25,389 nt of DNA from CBIHNH01 sp966211425 (GCA_966211425.1 CBIHNH010000009.1:1-25389), one strand, 5' to 3'; positions 1-6,946 are shown, counted from the stretch's first letter. Made by a program: numbers and translations. The notes: generated by a model not told the origin, from the letters alone.

Positions 1-2
1 TC

Positions 3-176
3 CCTGCATACTTTGACTACAAAGACGTCAAAACTCTGCAGCGTTTCGTAAACCTTTACGGACAGATTGAACCATCGGCAAAGACCGGTCTCAACGCCCG
101 TCAGCAACGACAGCTCGGCGTCGCTATCAAGCGCGCACGACACCTCGCACTGATGCCTTTCGTAGCCCAGGGCTAG
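3..176 (+). CDS. rpsR: 30S ribosomal protein bS18, C-terminal part
   Basis: The window opens inside this gene; frame 3 reads PAYFDYKDVKTLQRF and ends RHLALMPFVAQG before a TAG at 174-176. The FDYKD.KTLQRFV segment, the GL.ARQQRQL.VAIKRARHLALMPF segment and the short tail are diagnostic of bS18, which binds the 30S platform next to bS6. About 57 codons are present, so only the N-terminal basic segment is missing. The next gene starts four bases after the stop, so rpsR probably heads or lies within an operon that continues to tlyA. Identification is by recognition of the conserved C-terminal half. Confidence 0.95.
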   Translation, partial: PAYFDYKDVKTLQRFVNLYGQIEPSAKTGLNARQQRQLGVAIKRARHLALMPFVAQG

Positions 177-180
177 AGCG

Positions 181-600
181 ATGCAGCGCATGGATGTAAG
201 TATCTGTCTGATAACAAAAGGCGATACTTACATTCTGCAGCAGCGTGAAAATGACCCCGCAAAAGGGGCAGCGGGGCTGATAGGGGCCTTTGGGGGCAAG
301 ATCGAAACGAACGAAACCCCTGTCGAAGCAGTCTGCAGAGAGCTTAGCGAGGAAACCTCACTGAGACCCTTAACAGAAGACTTCGATTATCTGGGCGACG
401 TGAACGTGGTTTCGGACCGCAATCATGAACCAGTCCATATTATGGCCAGGGTCTTTCGTTTACCGCTGGCGCCAGATACGGATATCCAGGCACTCGACGG
501 TGAGCTTGTCCGGATAACCGCCGCAGAGGCGCAGCGTACTACATCGAAATTAACCCCAGCCACTCAAGCAGCATTCGAACAGTTTATAGAAAGGGAATAA
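181..600 (+). CDS. NUDIX hydrolase
   Basis: A 139-residue protein with a NUDIX box at residues 39-61: G39, E45, R53-E54 and E57-E58 fit GX5EX7REUXEEXGU, except that the usual glycine before the last position is S60. NUDIX enzymes hydrolyse nucleoside diphosphates linked to another group, using Mg2+ held by the REUXEE glutamates. The start follows the rpsR stop by four bases and efp starts three bases after its stop, so it sits in a translational operon. There is no clear Shine-Dalgarno site; translation may be coupled to rpsR. Substrate cannot be told from sequence; MutT-like sanitation of oxidised nucleotides or another diphosphate is possible. Confidence 0.88.
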   Translation: MQRMDVSICLITKGDTYILQQRENDPAKGAAGLIGAFGGKIETNETPVEAVCRELSEETSLRPLTEDFDYLGDVNVVSDRNHEPVHIMARVFRLPLAPDTDIQALDGELVRITAAEAQRTTSKLTPATQAAFEQFIERE

Positions 601-603
601 ACC

Positions 604-1164
604 ATGTACCAACCAACCGATCTCAAAAAAGGCACCGTTATCCAGATCGATGGGCAGCCGTTCCGCGTCACTGACTATGCCCAAAAGGTGATGGGACGAG
701 GCGGTTCGATCGTTAATGTTAAACTCAAGAACCTCGTGACCGGTGCGGTTATCCCAAAGACATTCAAGGGCGCCGACAAGATTGAACCGGCTGAGGTGAG
801 TACCAAAAAGGTTCAATACCTCTATGCTGACGGCGAGAAATTCTTTTTCATGGATCCAGAGAGCTTCGAACAGTTTGAGTTGCCGAACGAGGACATGGAA
901 GATGCCGGTGACTATCTCAAGGAAGGCGATGAAGTAGCGCTCCAGTTCTTCGGTGAGCGCGTCATCAACGTTGAGCTGCCAAAGAACCTCTTTCTCGAAG
1001 TAACCTATGCCGAAGACGTCGTCAAAGGCGACACGACCAGCTCAGTCCTCAAGGACGCGACGCTCGAAACCGGCAAGGTCGTGAAAGTTCCGGCATTCAT
1101 CAAAGTCGGTGACATTATCTCTGTTGATACTGCAACGGGTGAGTACCGCGAACGCAAGAAATAG
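604..1164 (+). CDS. efp: Elongation factor P
   Basis: A 186-residue, full-length EF-P. The N-terminal KOW-like domain reads LKKGTVIQIDGQPFRV; two OB domains follow, with GKVVKVPAFIKVGDII and D.ATGEYRERK at the C-terminus. EF-P binds between the ribosomal P and E sites and rescues stalling at polyproline. The tip of the loop that reaches the peptidyl-transferase centre reads MGRGGS, so the residue aligned with the modified Lys34 of E. coli EF-P is Arg32. A good ribosome site (AAAGGGA, 590-596) lies seven bases before the ATG. Polyproline is relevant here: the exported protein at 2600 has many PP pairs. Confidence 0.96.
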   Translation: MYQPTDLKKGTVIQIDGQPFRVTDYAQKVMGRGGSIVNVKLKNLVTGAVIPKTFKGADKIEPAEVSTKKVQYLYADGEKFFFMDPESFEQFELPNEDMEDAGDYLKEGDEVALQFFGERVINVELPKNLFLEVTYAEDVVKGDTTSSVLKDATLETGKVVKVPAFIKVGDIISVDTATGEYRERKK

Positions 1165-1174
1165 TGTAATCCAG

Positions 1175-1672
1175 ATGCCTGCACCACTCGAAGCCACCAT
1201 GTTCGCCATCGTCCCTAGCCGTCCTGAGGTAGGTGACATGAACGATAAAGTTTGGACACATCTCTCGGTCGTACCGTGGGTGAGTCTGGGTGATTTTCGG
1301 CACGAGGCACTGCAGGAGATCGAGGGCGTCGTAAAGCAAAGCATGCCAGTTCACCTTGAGCCAGGACGCATGATGACTGTAGGCGGTGAGGGCCATGAAA
1401 AGAAGGCGCAGGATATAACGTCCGAAGAGTTACGCGAGCTACATAAAAAACTGCTCACGACGCTCGGAGGTTTTGGCGTAGTAGTTTCGCATCCGGAATG
1501 GGCATGGAACAATTATCGTCCTCATATCACGCACCCGAAGCCTATGCTACTTCGTCCCGCAGAGGAAAACTCGCTGTATGTTATCGACAACCTAGCGATA
1601 GGAGGCGATGCACGTGGCACCAAACTTATTTCACAGTGTTTTCACGGCGAGCGAGAACCAGATGAAACATAG
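1175..1672 (+). CDS. 2H phosphoesterase superfamily protein (LigT/CPDase-like)
   Basis: A 165-residue protein read from the ATG at 1175, the first start after the efp stop; ATG 1199 is an alternative. Two HxS/T motifs, H29-L-S31 and H117-I-T119, are spaced as in the 2H phosphoesterase superfamily, whose members act on 2',3'-cyclic phosphates or related RNA ends (RNA 2',3'-cyclic phosphodiesterase, 2'-5' RNA ligase LigT). The motif context (WTHLSVVPW and RPHITHP) supports this, but identity outside the motifs is low, so the substrate is unknown. It lies between efp and tlyA and its 3' end overlaps the tlyA start by 11 bases, suggesting a translation or rRNA-linked operon role. A weak ribosome site makes the exact start uncertain. 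Confidence 0.7.
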   Translation: MPAPLEATMFAIVPSRPEVGDMNDKVWTHLSVVPWVSLGDFRHEALQEIEGVVKQSMPVHLEPGRMMTVGGEGHEKKAQDITSEELRELHKKLLTTLGGFGVVVSHPEWAWNNYRPHITHPKPMLLRPAEENSLYVIDNLAIGGDARGTKLISQCFHGEREPDET

Positions 1673-2378
1673 ACTGGACCATTTGCTGGTGCAAAAAGGA
1701 CTCGTGACGACGCGTTCACAGGCCGAGAGCTGGATCAAGCTCGGCAAGGTGACCGTTGACGGTGAAAAGGTGACAAAACCAGGCTACTTTGCGCGCGAAG
1801 ATAGCGACATAAAACTCACAGCAAAAGAACGATATGTCTCACGTGCCGGACTCAAGCTAGCCAGCGTTGCTAGAGTTCTCGGCGTTGATTTTAAAGGCGC
1901 GGTCGTTCTCGACGTTGGAAGTTCAACTGGCGGATTTACCGACTACGCGCTACAAAATGGCGCAAAGCTGGTCTATGCGGTTGATGTTGGCACCGATCAG
2001 CTTCACCCGACGCTCCGCAGGGACACCCGTGTGAAGTTGTTTGAAAAGACCGATATCCGTGACTTTGTGCCGAGAACTATACCTGATGCGGTTGTGATGG
2101 ACGTGAGCTTTATCTCCCTTCGCGAGATCTTGCCGCATATCGCAGATATTTCCGGTCCGAACACGCGGATCGTTGCGATGGTAAAGCCGCAGTTCGAGGC
2201 AGGCAAGCATCAGGTGACAAAAGGCGTGATCAAAAACGACACTGTTCGTCGCCAAGTGCTGAGAGACTTTGAGGTCTGGGCTCGCCAGCGATTTATCATC
2301 CAGGACAAAGCCGATAGTGAGGTTGCGGGTGCAAAAGGCAATAGAGAGCGATTCTATCTGCTGCAGACAACAGCGTAA
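1662..2378 (+). CDS. tlyA: TlyA family rRNA (cytidine-2'-O)-methyltransferase
   Basis: A 238-residue protein from ATG 1662. Residues 1-60 form an S4 RNA-binding domain (RLDHLLVQKGLVTTRSQA...VTVDG). An FtsJ/RrmJ-like Rossmann methyltransferase follows, with VSRAGLKL (59-66), the SAM loop DVGSSTGGFTD (84-94), AVDVG, MDVSFISL and MVKPQFEAG. The family 2'-O-methylates cytidines in 16S and 23S rRNA; in mycobacteria loss gives capreomycin resistance. It is also annotated as hemolysin A, a misleading name. The start was chosen at MKHRLDHLL because the S4 domain begins there; the upstream GTG/ATG extension lies inside the previous gene. It is the last gene of the rpsR operon. Confidence 0.93.
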   Translation: MKHRLDHLLVQKGLVTTRSQAESWIKLGKVTVDGEKVTKPGYFAREDSDIKLTAKERYVSRAGLKLASVARVLGVDFKGAVVLDVGSSTGGFTDYALQNGAKLVYAVDVGTDQLHPTLRRDTRVKLFEKTDIRDFVPRTIPDAVVMDVSFISLREILPHIADISGPNTRIVAMVKPQFEAGKHQVTKGVIKNDTVRRQVLRDFEVWARQRFIIQDKADSEVAGAKGNRERFYLLQTTA

Positions 2379-2400
2379 GCGTTTATATATTCCGTAATTA

Positions 2401-2409
2401 TGTTATAAT
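2401..2409 (+). promoter_or_regulatory. Extended -10 promoter of the exported-protein/sortase cassette
   Basis: TGTTATAAT at 2401-2409 is a perfect TGn extended -10 in an AT-rich stretch just after the tlyA stop. No good -35 box is visible. The transcript should start near 2416 and carry a leader of about 185 bases before the ATG at 2600. Confidence 0.65.
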
Positions 2410-2421
2410 TAATATTATTAG

Positions 2422-2559
2422 ACCTTTTGTAAAGGTTTGATGTGTCGGGATGTGTCCGGTTGGAGCTCTTCGGAGCTCACTGTCGACACGTGTCGGCAGT
2501 TAACAATCGGTTCTAGCGAAACAGAACGCATCCTAACCTCAGCCCTCGTGGGAAGAGGT
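2422..2559 (+). other. Structured 5' leader RNA, unclassified
   Basis: This fills most of the gene-free stretch 2379-2599. Complementary segments seen by eye: 2422-2427/2431-2436; 2448-2454/2527-2533 (one G-U); 2456-2462/2504-2510 (one G-U); a UUCG hairpin 2463-2468/2473-2478; a near-perfect palindrome 2480-2489/2490-2499; and 2536-2540/2555-2559 with an inner CCC/GGG. The second long stem encloses the two hairpins, giving a three-way-junction-like fold. I do not recognise a riboswitch class. Folding is inferred from complementarity only. Confidence 0.5.
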
Positions 2560-2599
2560 CAACCACCGCACTACGACTCCGCTGTAAAGGGGAATACGC

Positions 2600-3604
2600 A
2601 TGACAGTAATGTCCGGGCCGCGCAAGCGGCTCATTCCACTCGTGGCACTAGGGGCTCTGCTCGCACCGGTCGCAGTGACCGTCGCAGCATCGCCCGCACA
2701 GGCCACCGGCAACAACGGCACAATCAAGGTTCACGCCCTGGGTTCTGACGAGGAAACTCCGAGCAACGAGCCCAAGGTCTGCGCCTTCAACCTGGAGTTT
2801 TTCGGGTTCGACGAAGGCACCGATGGCTACGTCACCTTCGACGTTCAGGGCGGCGACGGTCCCACCGGGGTCGCCGCCGGTCCGTTCGATGAGGGCCCGG
2901 CCAACGCCGATGGCTACTTCGAGTCGGAGTACTTCAACGTCGAGGCAGGGCCGGTCATCCAGAACGGTCACTACAAGGTCACCCTCTTCGGGAAGTTCAA
3001 CGACGGCAGGCCCAACTACGAAGACGTCAAGGCGAAGTCCAAGGTCTTCAAGGTCGACTGCCAGCCGACCGAGGAGCCGCCTCCGCCCACCACGTGCCCC
3101 GAGGGAACCACTCCGACGGACACGGACGGTGACGGTGTGATCGAGTCTGGCGAGTGTGGTCCGTCCACGCCGCCGGTGGTCGTTCCGCCTGTCGTTACGC
3201 CACCTGTCGTTACGCCGCCGGTTGTGACGCCGCCGGTGGTCAATCCTCCAGTGGTCACCCCACCCGAGGCACCGAAGGTGGTCAAGCTGAAGGCCAAGGT
3301 CACGTGCGAGTGTGTCACCAAGAAGTTCGGTGAGGCGCTGGTCAAGATCAAGAGCCTGAAGAAATCCACCAAGGCTGCCCGGGTCAAGATCCGGGTGAAC
3401 GGAAAGGTCGTGCGTACCGTCAAGATGCGCCCCGGCAAGACCGTTCGTGTCCACCTGACGGGTCTGAAGACCGGTTCGGTGGTCAAGGTCACCGCCCAGG
3501 GCAAGAAGCTGGCCAAGGGCAAGGTGCGTGCTGCCAAGTGCAAGACGCCCACGAGGCCACCGAACACCGGCCTGCGCATCTCGCCTCGAGACAACTTCGT
3601 TTGA
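2600..3604 (+). CDS. Exported protein: calcium loop, PPVV repeats, basic domain; ends at TGA before a sortase domain
   Basis: A 334-residue protein with a strong ribosome site (AAAGGGGA, 2586-2593) six bases before ATG 2600. Residues 1-36 are a Sec signal peptide (KR, hydrophobic core, A-Q-A). Residues 37-155 are a beta-rich domain; 174-185 is a DxDxDGxIxxxE calcium loop; 191-222 are PPVVT repeats; 223-315 is a Lys-rich domain with C236, C238 and C314. PPNTG at 320-324 resembles a sortase motif but no membrane helix follows. Of 32 lysine codons, 31 are AAG, versus 8 of 13 in pilT. I recall similar N-terminal regions in actinobacterial exported proteins. The frame continues past TGA 3602-3604 into a sortase domain, so this is probably the front of a larger ancestral protein. 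Function unknown; a surface role is inferred. Confidence 0.85.
   Translation: MTVMSGPRKRLIPLVALGALLAPVAVTVAASPAQATGNNGTIKVHALGSDEETPSNEPKVCAFNLEFFGFDEGTDGYVTFDVQGGDGPTGVAAGPFDEGPANADGYFESEYFNVEAGPVIQNGHYKVTLFGKFNDGRPNYEDVKAKSKVFKVDCQPTEEPPPPTTCPEGTTPTDTDGDGVIESGECGPSTPPVVVPPVVTPPVVTPPVVTPPVVNPPVVTPPEAPKVVKLKAKVTCECVTKKFGEALVKIKSLKKSTKAARVKIRVNGKVVRTVKMRPGKTVRVHLTGLKTGSVVKVTAQGKKLAKGKVRAAKCKTPTRPPNTGLRISPRDNFV
3170..3265 (+). repeat. Tandem 15-base units encoding PPVVT
   Basis: Six consecutive PPVV(V/T/N) units (residues 191-220) form an extended linker between the calcium-loop region and the basic domain. Codons vary between units, so the repeat is conserved at protein rather than DNA level. 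Linkers of this kind often span a cell wall, and each PP pair is a potential EF-P-dependent site. Confidence 0.85.
3602..3604 (+). other. In-frame TGA between exported protein and sortase domain
   Basis: The codon lies in the same frame as ATG 2600 and as the sortase motifs to 4018. Directly after it the frame reads RAQIPSIGVDARLV, the usual first strand of class E/F sortases, so the stop splits a single protein at a domain boundary. The base after TGA is A. Nonsense mutation, stop-codon readthrough or a sequencing error would all fit. Confidence 0.8.
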
Positions 3605-3643
3605 AGAGCACAGATCCCGTCCATTGGGGTCGACGCTCGACTG

Positions 3644-4018
3644 GTGAAGCGTCGCGGGTTGAGTATCACGCACAGCCTGCGCTCCGTATTCTGGTCTAGC
3701 CGTGGGGCAACACCAGGCAAGCGGGGCAGCGCGCTCCTTTACGGACACACCTATGACTCGAAGCCATCGGGCGTGGGAGTGCTTGATCATCTCGGCCGGG
3801 TGAAAGCCGGTGCCGAGGTGGTTGTCGCAAAGGGCGCAAAGAAGATTCGCTACACTGCAACAAAAGCGGTCTTCATGAGAGCAATTTCCGAAAAGCAAAT
3901 GGCTCGCTTTTTGAGCCATTTCGGGCAATCTCGTCTCGCCGTCATCACGTGCCACTGGAACAAGAAACTCCAGAAGTACGACGGCTGGTGGGTTGTCCGT
4001 GCCGTGAAGAAGCGGTAG
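3644..4018 (+). CDS. Sortase domain (class E/F-like), lacking its first strand if started here
   Basis: From GTG 3644 this gives 124 residues; the sortase-like frame begins at 3605. Sortase features are clear: PGKRGSALLYGHT with the catalytic His at codon 3746, LAVITCHW with the catalytic Cys at 3950, and WWVVRA with the Arg at 3998. Sortases are membrane or surface transpeptidases that cut LPxTG-like motifs. Here there is no separate signal peptide or anchor; export would need the signal peptide at 2600 through readthrough of the TGA. The GTG start lacks a convincing ribosome site and would lose the IPSIGVDA strand. Lysine codons are 11 AAG and 3 AAA, less extreme than upstream. Either the tail of a broken gene or a readthrough-dependent domain; the domain call is firm, the expression mode is not. 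Confidence 0.72.
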   Translation: MKRRGLSITHSLRSVFWSSRGATPGKRGSALLYGHTYDSKPSGVGVLDHLGRVKAGAEVVVAKGAKKIRYTATKAVFMRAISEKQMARFLSHFGQSRLAVITCHWNKKLQKYDGWWVVRAVKKR

Positions 4019-4061
4019 CTAGCTAGAACCGAAGAACCGCTCCGCCCCGGAGGGAGCAAAT

Positions 4062-4108
4062 AAGCCCGGTCTCCTACGTATCCAACGTAGTGAGACCGGG
4101 CTTTCTTC
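4062..4108 (+). terminator. Intrinsic terminator of the sortase cassette
   Basis: A 12-bp stem, 4062-4073 pairing with 4092-4103 (AAGCCCGGTCTC/GAGACCGGGCTT), is extended by CTACG/CGTAG (4074-4078/4086-4090) with a bulged T at 4091 and a seven-base loop, then a T-rich tail. It closes the cassette. Confidence 0.9.
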
Positions 4109-4114
4109 ATTTCT

Positions 4115-4123
4115 TGGTATACT
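4115..4123 (+). promoter_or_regulatory. Extended -10 promoter of the beta-lactamase-like gene
   Basis: TGGTATACT at 4115-4123 fits TGnTATAMT. Transcription would begin near 4130, downstream of ATG 4125, so ATG 4137 is the more likely start, with a leader of only a few bases. Confidence 0.6.
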
Positions 4124-4136
4124 TATGGTTAGGAAT

Positions 4137-5861
4137 ATGAGGGAAAACAGACGTTTCGGTATCCATCATCGGTACCATGCAGTAAGAGACTGGATCAAAG
4201 GTCATCCACGGCTCAGCGGAGTCGGTTTGTTCGTGTTGTTCGCAGTCATTATTATCCAGCTCGTGTACCCGAGCACGAGGGCATTGCCACTCGCGCGTAT
4301 CAACGGTGATATGGTCGGTGGTTCGACGCATACTGATATCGCAAAAAAGCTTCAGAACGACTACGGCAAAACAGTCATCACGACCGAAATCCGCGGCAAA
4401 AAGACCGCAACCGAGCTCGCTAAAACTGGCCTGAAGACCGACAACGACCGCATTCTCGATAGCGTTAGTGATTATGAGTGGTATCTGCGCTTGGTCCCGT
4501 TTAGTCTCCTCGTAAAGGGTGCGTTGACCGACCAACCAGTCGCGCTTACGACCGACCAGAACCGCTTTTTGGCGTATGCCGATGACCTGGCCAAGCAATG
4601 TGCGGTCGCTCCTAAAAACGCCGGTGTCGCCGTCAAGGACGGTGAGGTAAAGCTTGATCCAGCAAAGGACGGCCAAGCATGTTCTCGGGATAGTTTACGC
4701 TCCCAGCTAACCGCGTCGCCGCTCCAAAGGGCGGGCATAACAGTCTCGGTAAAGACGACGTCGGTCAAACCGGAGCGTTCAGACAAAGATGTCGAGCCGC
4801 TTCTGCGGGAGGCTCGTGTTGTTGCCGATCGCAAGCTGACGCTCGTGGTTGCGGGCAAGACCTACACTATCGATAAGCCGACGCTTGCGTCCTGGCTGGC
4901 ATTCCCCGAAGACCCAGAGTCAAAAAAGATTACCGTCGGCCTCAATGACGAGGCGGTAAAGACATACCTCGGCACTATCCAAAAAGATATCTATATCGCG
5001 CCGGGCACGACCGTCATCACGACACATGACGGTATCGAGACTGGGCGTGTCGCCGGTAGTTACGGGCAGGGAATAGACCAGGAAGCAACGCTAGAGGCTA
5101 TTCGAGAGCAGGTGTTACGCGAAGACGGTACTGTGACGGCCACCCTTGCGGCCCTGCCACCAAAGCTCGCCTATAACCGTTCGTACAGTAAGACTCCGGC
5201 AGGGCTACAGGCGCTGCTCAACGACCTCGTAAAGGATAAGGGCGACTTCGCGATATCTGTTCGCAAGCTCGGTGATACCGGGGTTCACGTCAACGGAGAC
5301 AGGCAGTACCACCCAGCTAGTACGTACAAGTTATTCGTGGCGTATTCGGTGCTTAAGCGGGTTGATAACGGCCAGATGAGCCTCGGCCAGACTACGAGTG
5401 GTGGACAGACATTATCTCAATGTCTGGACAATATGATCGTGAACTCTGATAATGCCTGCGCTGAGTGGTTTGGGGTAACTATCGGTTGGGGTGCTATCAC
5501 GAACGATGCTCGCGCCATGGGTGCCCGCAATACGACGCTCAGCCGACCGTTTGTCTCGACGACTAACGATCAGGCGCTTTTCTTACAAAAGCTTGAGTCG
5601 AACCAGCTCGGATTGGCTGAACCGTCGCGCGCCCGGCTGCTCGACGCTATGAAACGACAGATCTTCCGCAAAGGTATCCCGGCTGGCGTTGGCGTGCCGG
5701 TTGCGGACAAGGTTGGCTTTATCCCTGACGAAGGCCTGTATCATGACTCGGCCATCGTCTATGCTCCAAGTGGCGTTTACGTGCTCGTTATCTACACGCA
5801 GGGAAGCAACTGGGCAGCGATAGCCGACGCAGCACGGCAGATACATGCGCAGCTGCAGTAA
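4137..5861 (+). CDS. Membrane-anchored serine beta-lactamase/transpeptidase-like hydrolase
   Basis: A 574-residue protein from ATG 4137; ATG 4125 would give 578 and its numbering is used here. A basic N-terminus precedes one membrane helix at about 33-48, leaving the rest outside. Residues 50-345 resemble the peptidoglycan-binding repeats seen before catalytic domains in VanW and L,D-transpeptidase-type proteins (tentative). Residues 355-578 are a class A beta-lactamase-like fold with S399-T-Y-K402, S441-D-N443 and K529-V-G531, i.e. SxxK, SDN and a KTG-like triad. The full triad suggests an active penicillin-interacting serine enzyme, more likely a cell-wall D,D-peptidase or an envelope enzyme than a resistance enzyme, given the large N-terminal part. 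It converges with ychF, with two bases between the stops. Confidence 0.82.
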   Translation: MRENRRFGIHHRYHAVRDWIKGHPRLSGVGLFVLFAVIIIQLVYPSTRALPLARINGDMVGGSTHTDIAKKLQNDYGKTVITTEIRGKKTATELAKTGLKTDNDRILDSVSDYEWYLRLVPFSLLVKGALTDQPVALTTDQNRFLAYADDLAKQCAVAPKNAGVAVKDGEVKLDPAKDGQACSRDSLRSQLTASPLQRAGITVSVKTTSVKPERSDKDVEPLLREARVVADRKLTLVVAGKTYTIDKPTLASWLAFPEDPESKKITVGLNDEAVKTYLGTIQKDIYIAPGTTVITTHDGIETGRVAGSYGQGIDQEATLEAIREQVLREDGTVTATLAALPPKLAYNRSYSKTPAGLQALLNDLVKDKGDFAISVRKLGDTGVHVNGDRQYHPASTYKLFVAYSVLKRVDNGQMSLGQTTSGGQTLSQCLDNMIVNSDNACAEWFGVTIGWGAITNDARAMGARNTTLSRPFVSTTNDQALFLQKLESNQLGLAEPSRARLLDAMKRQIFRKGIPAGVGVPVADKVGFIPDEGLYHDSAIVYAPSGVYVLVIYTQGSNWAAIADAARQIHAQLQ

Positions 5862-5863
5862 AA

Positions 5864-6946
5864 TTATTTCGATACGTTAAAACGAAACTCAACGACGTCG
5901 TCTGGTTGCATGACATAGTCACGCCCTTCGGTACGAACTTTGCCGGCACTCTTTGCGGCCTGTTCCGAGCCGGCTTCGATGAGATCAGAGTAGCTGACGA
6001 TACTGGCAGCGATAAAGCCTCGTTCAAAGTCTCCGTGTATGACACCGGCGGCTTGTGGGGCAGTGTAGCCCTTTTTGATCGTCCAGGCTCGGACTTCTTT
6101 CGGACCCGCTGTTAGGTAGCTCTGCAGGCCTAGCGTGTCGTAGGCAGCATGGATCAACTGGTGGAGGCCCGAGTGTTCAGCGCCATAGCTCAGTAGTAGC
6201 TCAGCCGCATCGCTTGGGTCGAGACCGCGCAGCTCTTCTTCGAGCTTGGCGCTAACAAAGATAGCACGAGCTGGTGCGACGAGCGCCGACAGTTTTTGTT
6301 TCTCGGCCTCATTGGCTATGGTGTCTTCAGACACATTAAAGGCATAGATCACAGGTTTTGCGGTGAGCAGGTGTAGGTCAGCGATGATTTCGTTATCGAG
6401 TGACGGCAGGGCAGAGAGGGGTGTGCCGCTTTCGAGGTGGCGCTTGAGGCTTTCGAGGTAGCCGAGTTGCTCACGGGCGCTGGGGTTTGCTTTTGCTTCT
6501 TTCTGGATCTTTGGCATGCGCTTTTCTAACGACTGAAGATCGGCCAATATCAGCTCAGTATTTATGATCTCGATGTCGTCAACAGGGGAGACGTTGTCGT
6601 TTACGTGAACAATATCGTTGTTCACAAAAGCTCTTACAACATGAACGATAGCTTCGCAGTTGCGGATATTTGCGAGGAACTGATTGCCGAGACCTTCGCC
6701 TTTACTAGCGCCTGCTACGAGACCAGCGATATCTACGAACGTGACGGTTGCCGGGATGACTTTGTCGGCAGTGTGAAGTTTTTGTAGTTCTGTCAGTCGT
6801 GGGTCAGGTACAGGAACGATGCCGGTGTTCGGTTCGATAGTTGCGAACGGGTAGTTAGCGGCCAGGATCTCGCTGTCGGTAAGTGCATTAAAAAGCGTCG
6901 ATTTCCCGACGTTTGGCAGTCCGACGATGCCGATAGATAAACTCAT
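5864..6946 (-). CDS. ychF: YchF/OLA1 family ATPase
   Basis: 360 residues, full length for the family. It shows GLPNVGKST (9-17), the G3 motif DIAG (72-75), SKGEGLGNQFL, and NVSE (204-207), the NxxE that replaces NKxD and explains the ATP preference. An inserted coiled-coil lies at about 125-195 and a C-terminal TGS domain at about 276-358 (GPKEVRAWTIKKG...GDFERGFI). YchF binds the ribosome and is linked to translation and redox stress. The plus-strand start lies at 6946; a TAAAAT box (6960-6955) on the minus strand is eight bases upstream, so the mRNA is probably leaderless. Identification is firm. Confidence 0.97.
   Translation of the reverse strand: MSLSIGIVGLPNVGKSTLFNALTDSEILAANYPFATIEPNTGIVPVPDPRLTELQKLHTADKVIPATVTFVDIAGLVAGASKGEGLGNQFLANIRNCEAIVHVVRAFVNNDIVHVNDNVSPVDDIEIINTELILADLQSLEKRMPKIQKEAKANPSAREQLGYLESLKRHLESGTPLSALPSLDNEIIADLHLLTAKPVIYAFNVSEDTIANEAEKQKLSALVAPARAIFVSAKLEEELRGLDPSDAAELLLSYGAEHSGLHQLIHAAYDTLGLQSYLTAGPKEVRAWTIKKGYTAPQAAGVIHGDFERGFIAASIVSYSDLIEAGSEQAAKSAGKVRTEGRDYVMQPDDVVEFRFNVSK

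Noticed and set aside
1608..1661. Longer tlyA start
   Set aside because: The extra 18 residues overlap the 2H phosphoesterase gene in another frame and precede the start of the S4 domain.
2437..2748. Plus-strand open frame through the leader of exported gene 1
   Set aside because: It overlaps the leader hairpins and the signal peptide in another frame, and has no recognisable protein features or ribosome site.
3170..3265. Short tandem repeats that could suggest a CRISPR array
   Set aside because: Units are 15 bases, contiguous without spacers, and encode PPVVT in the reading frame.
3602..3604. Reassigned genetic code (UGA as glycine, as in Gracilibacteria/SR1)
   Set aside because: TGA ends pilM (12736-12738), pilO (14215-14217) and the PilV-like gene (21580-21582) exactly where the next gene begins, so UGA acts as a normal stop here.
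2648..3955. Long minus-strand open frame of 435 codons, and another at 3016-3720
   Set aside because: Both lie antisense to the GC-rich exported gene and sortase. The lack of stops follows from the GC-rich third positions, and the translations are Arg/His-rich without motifs.
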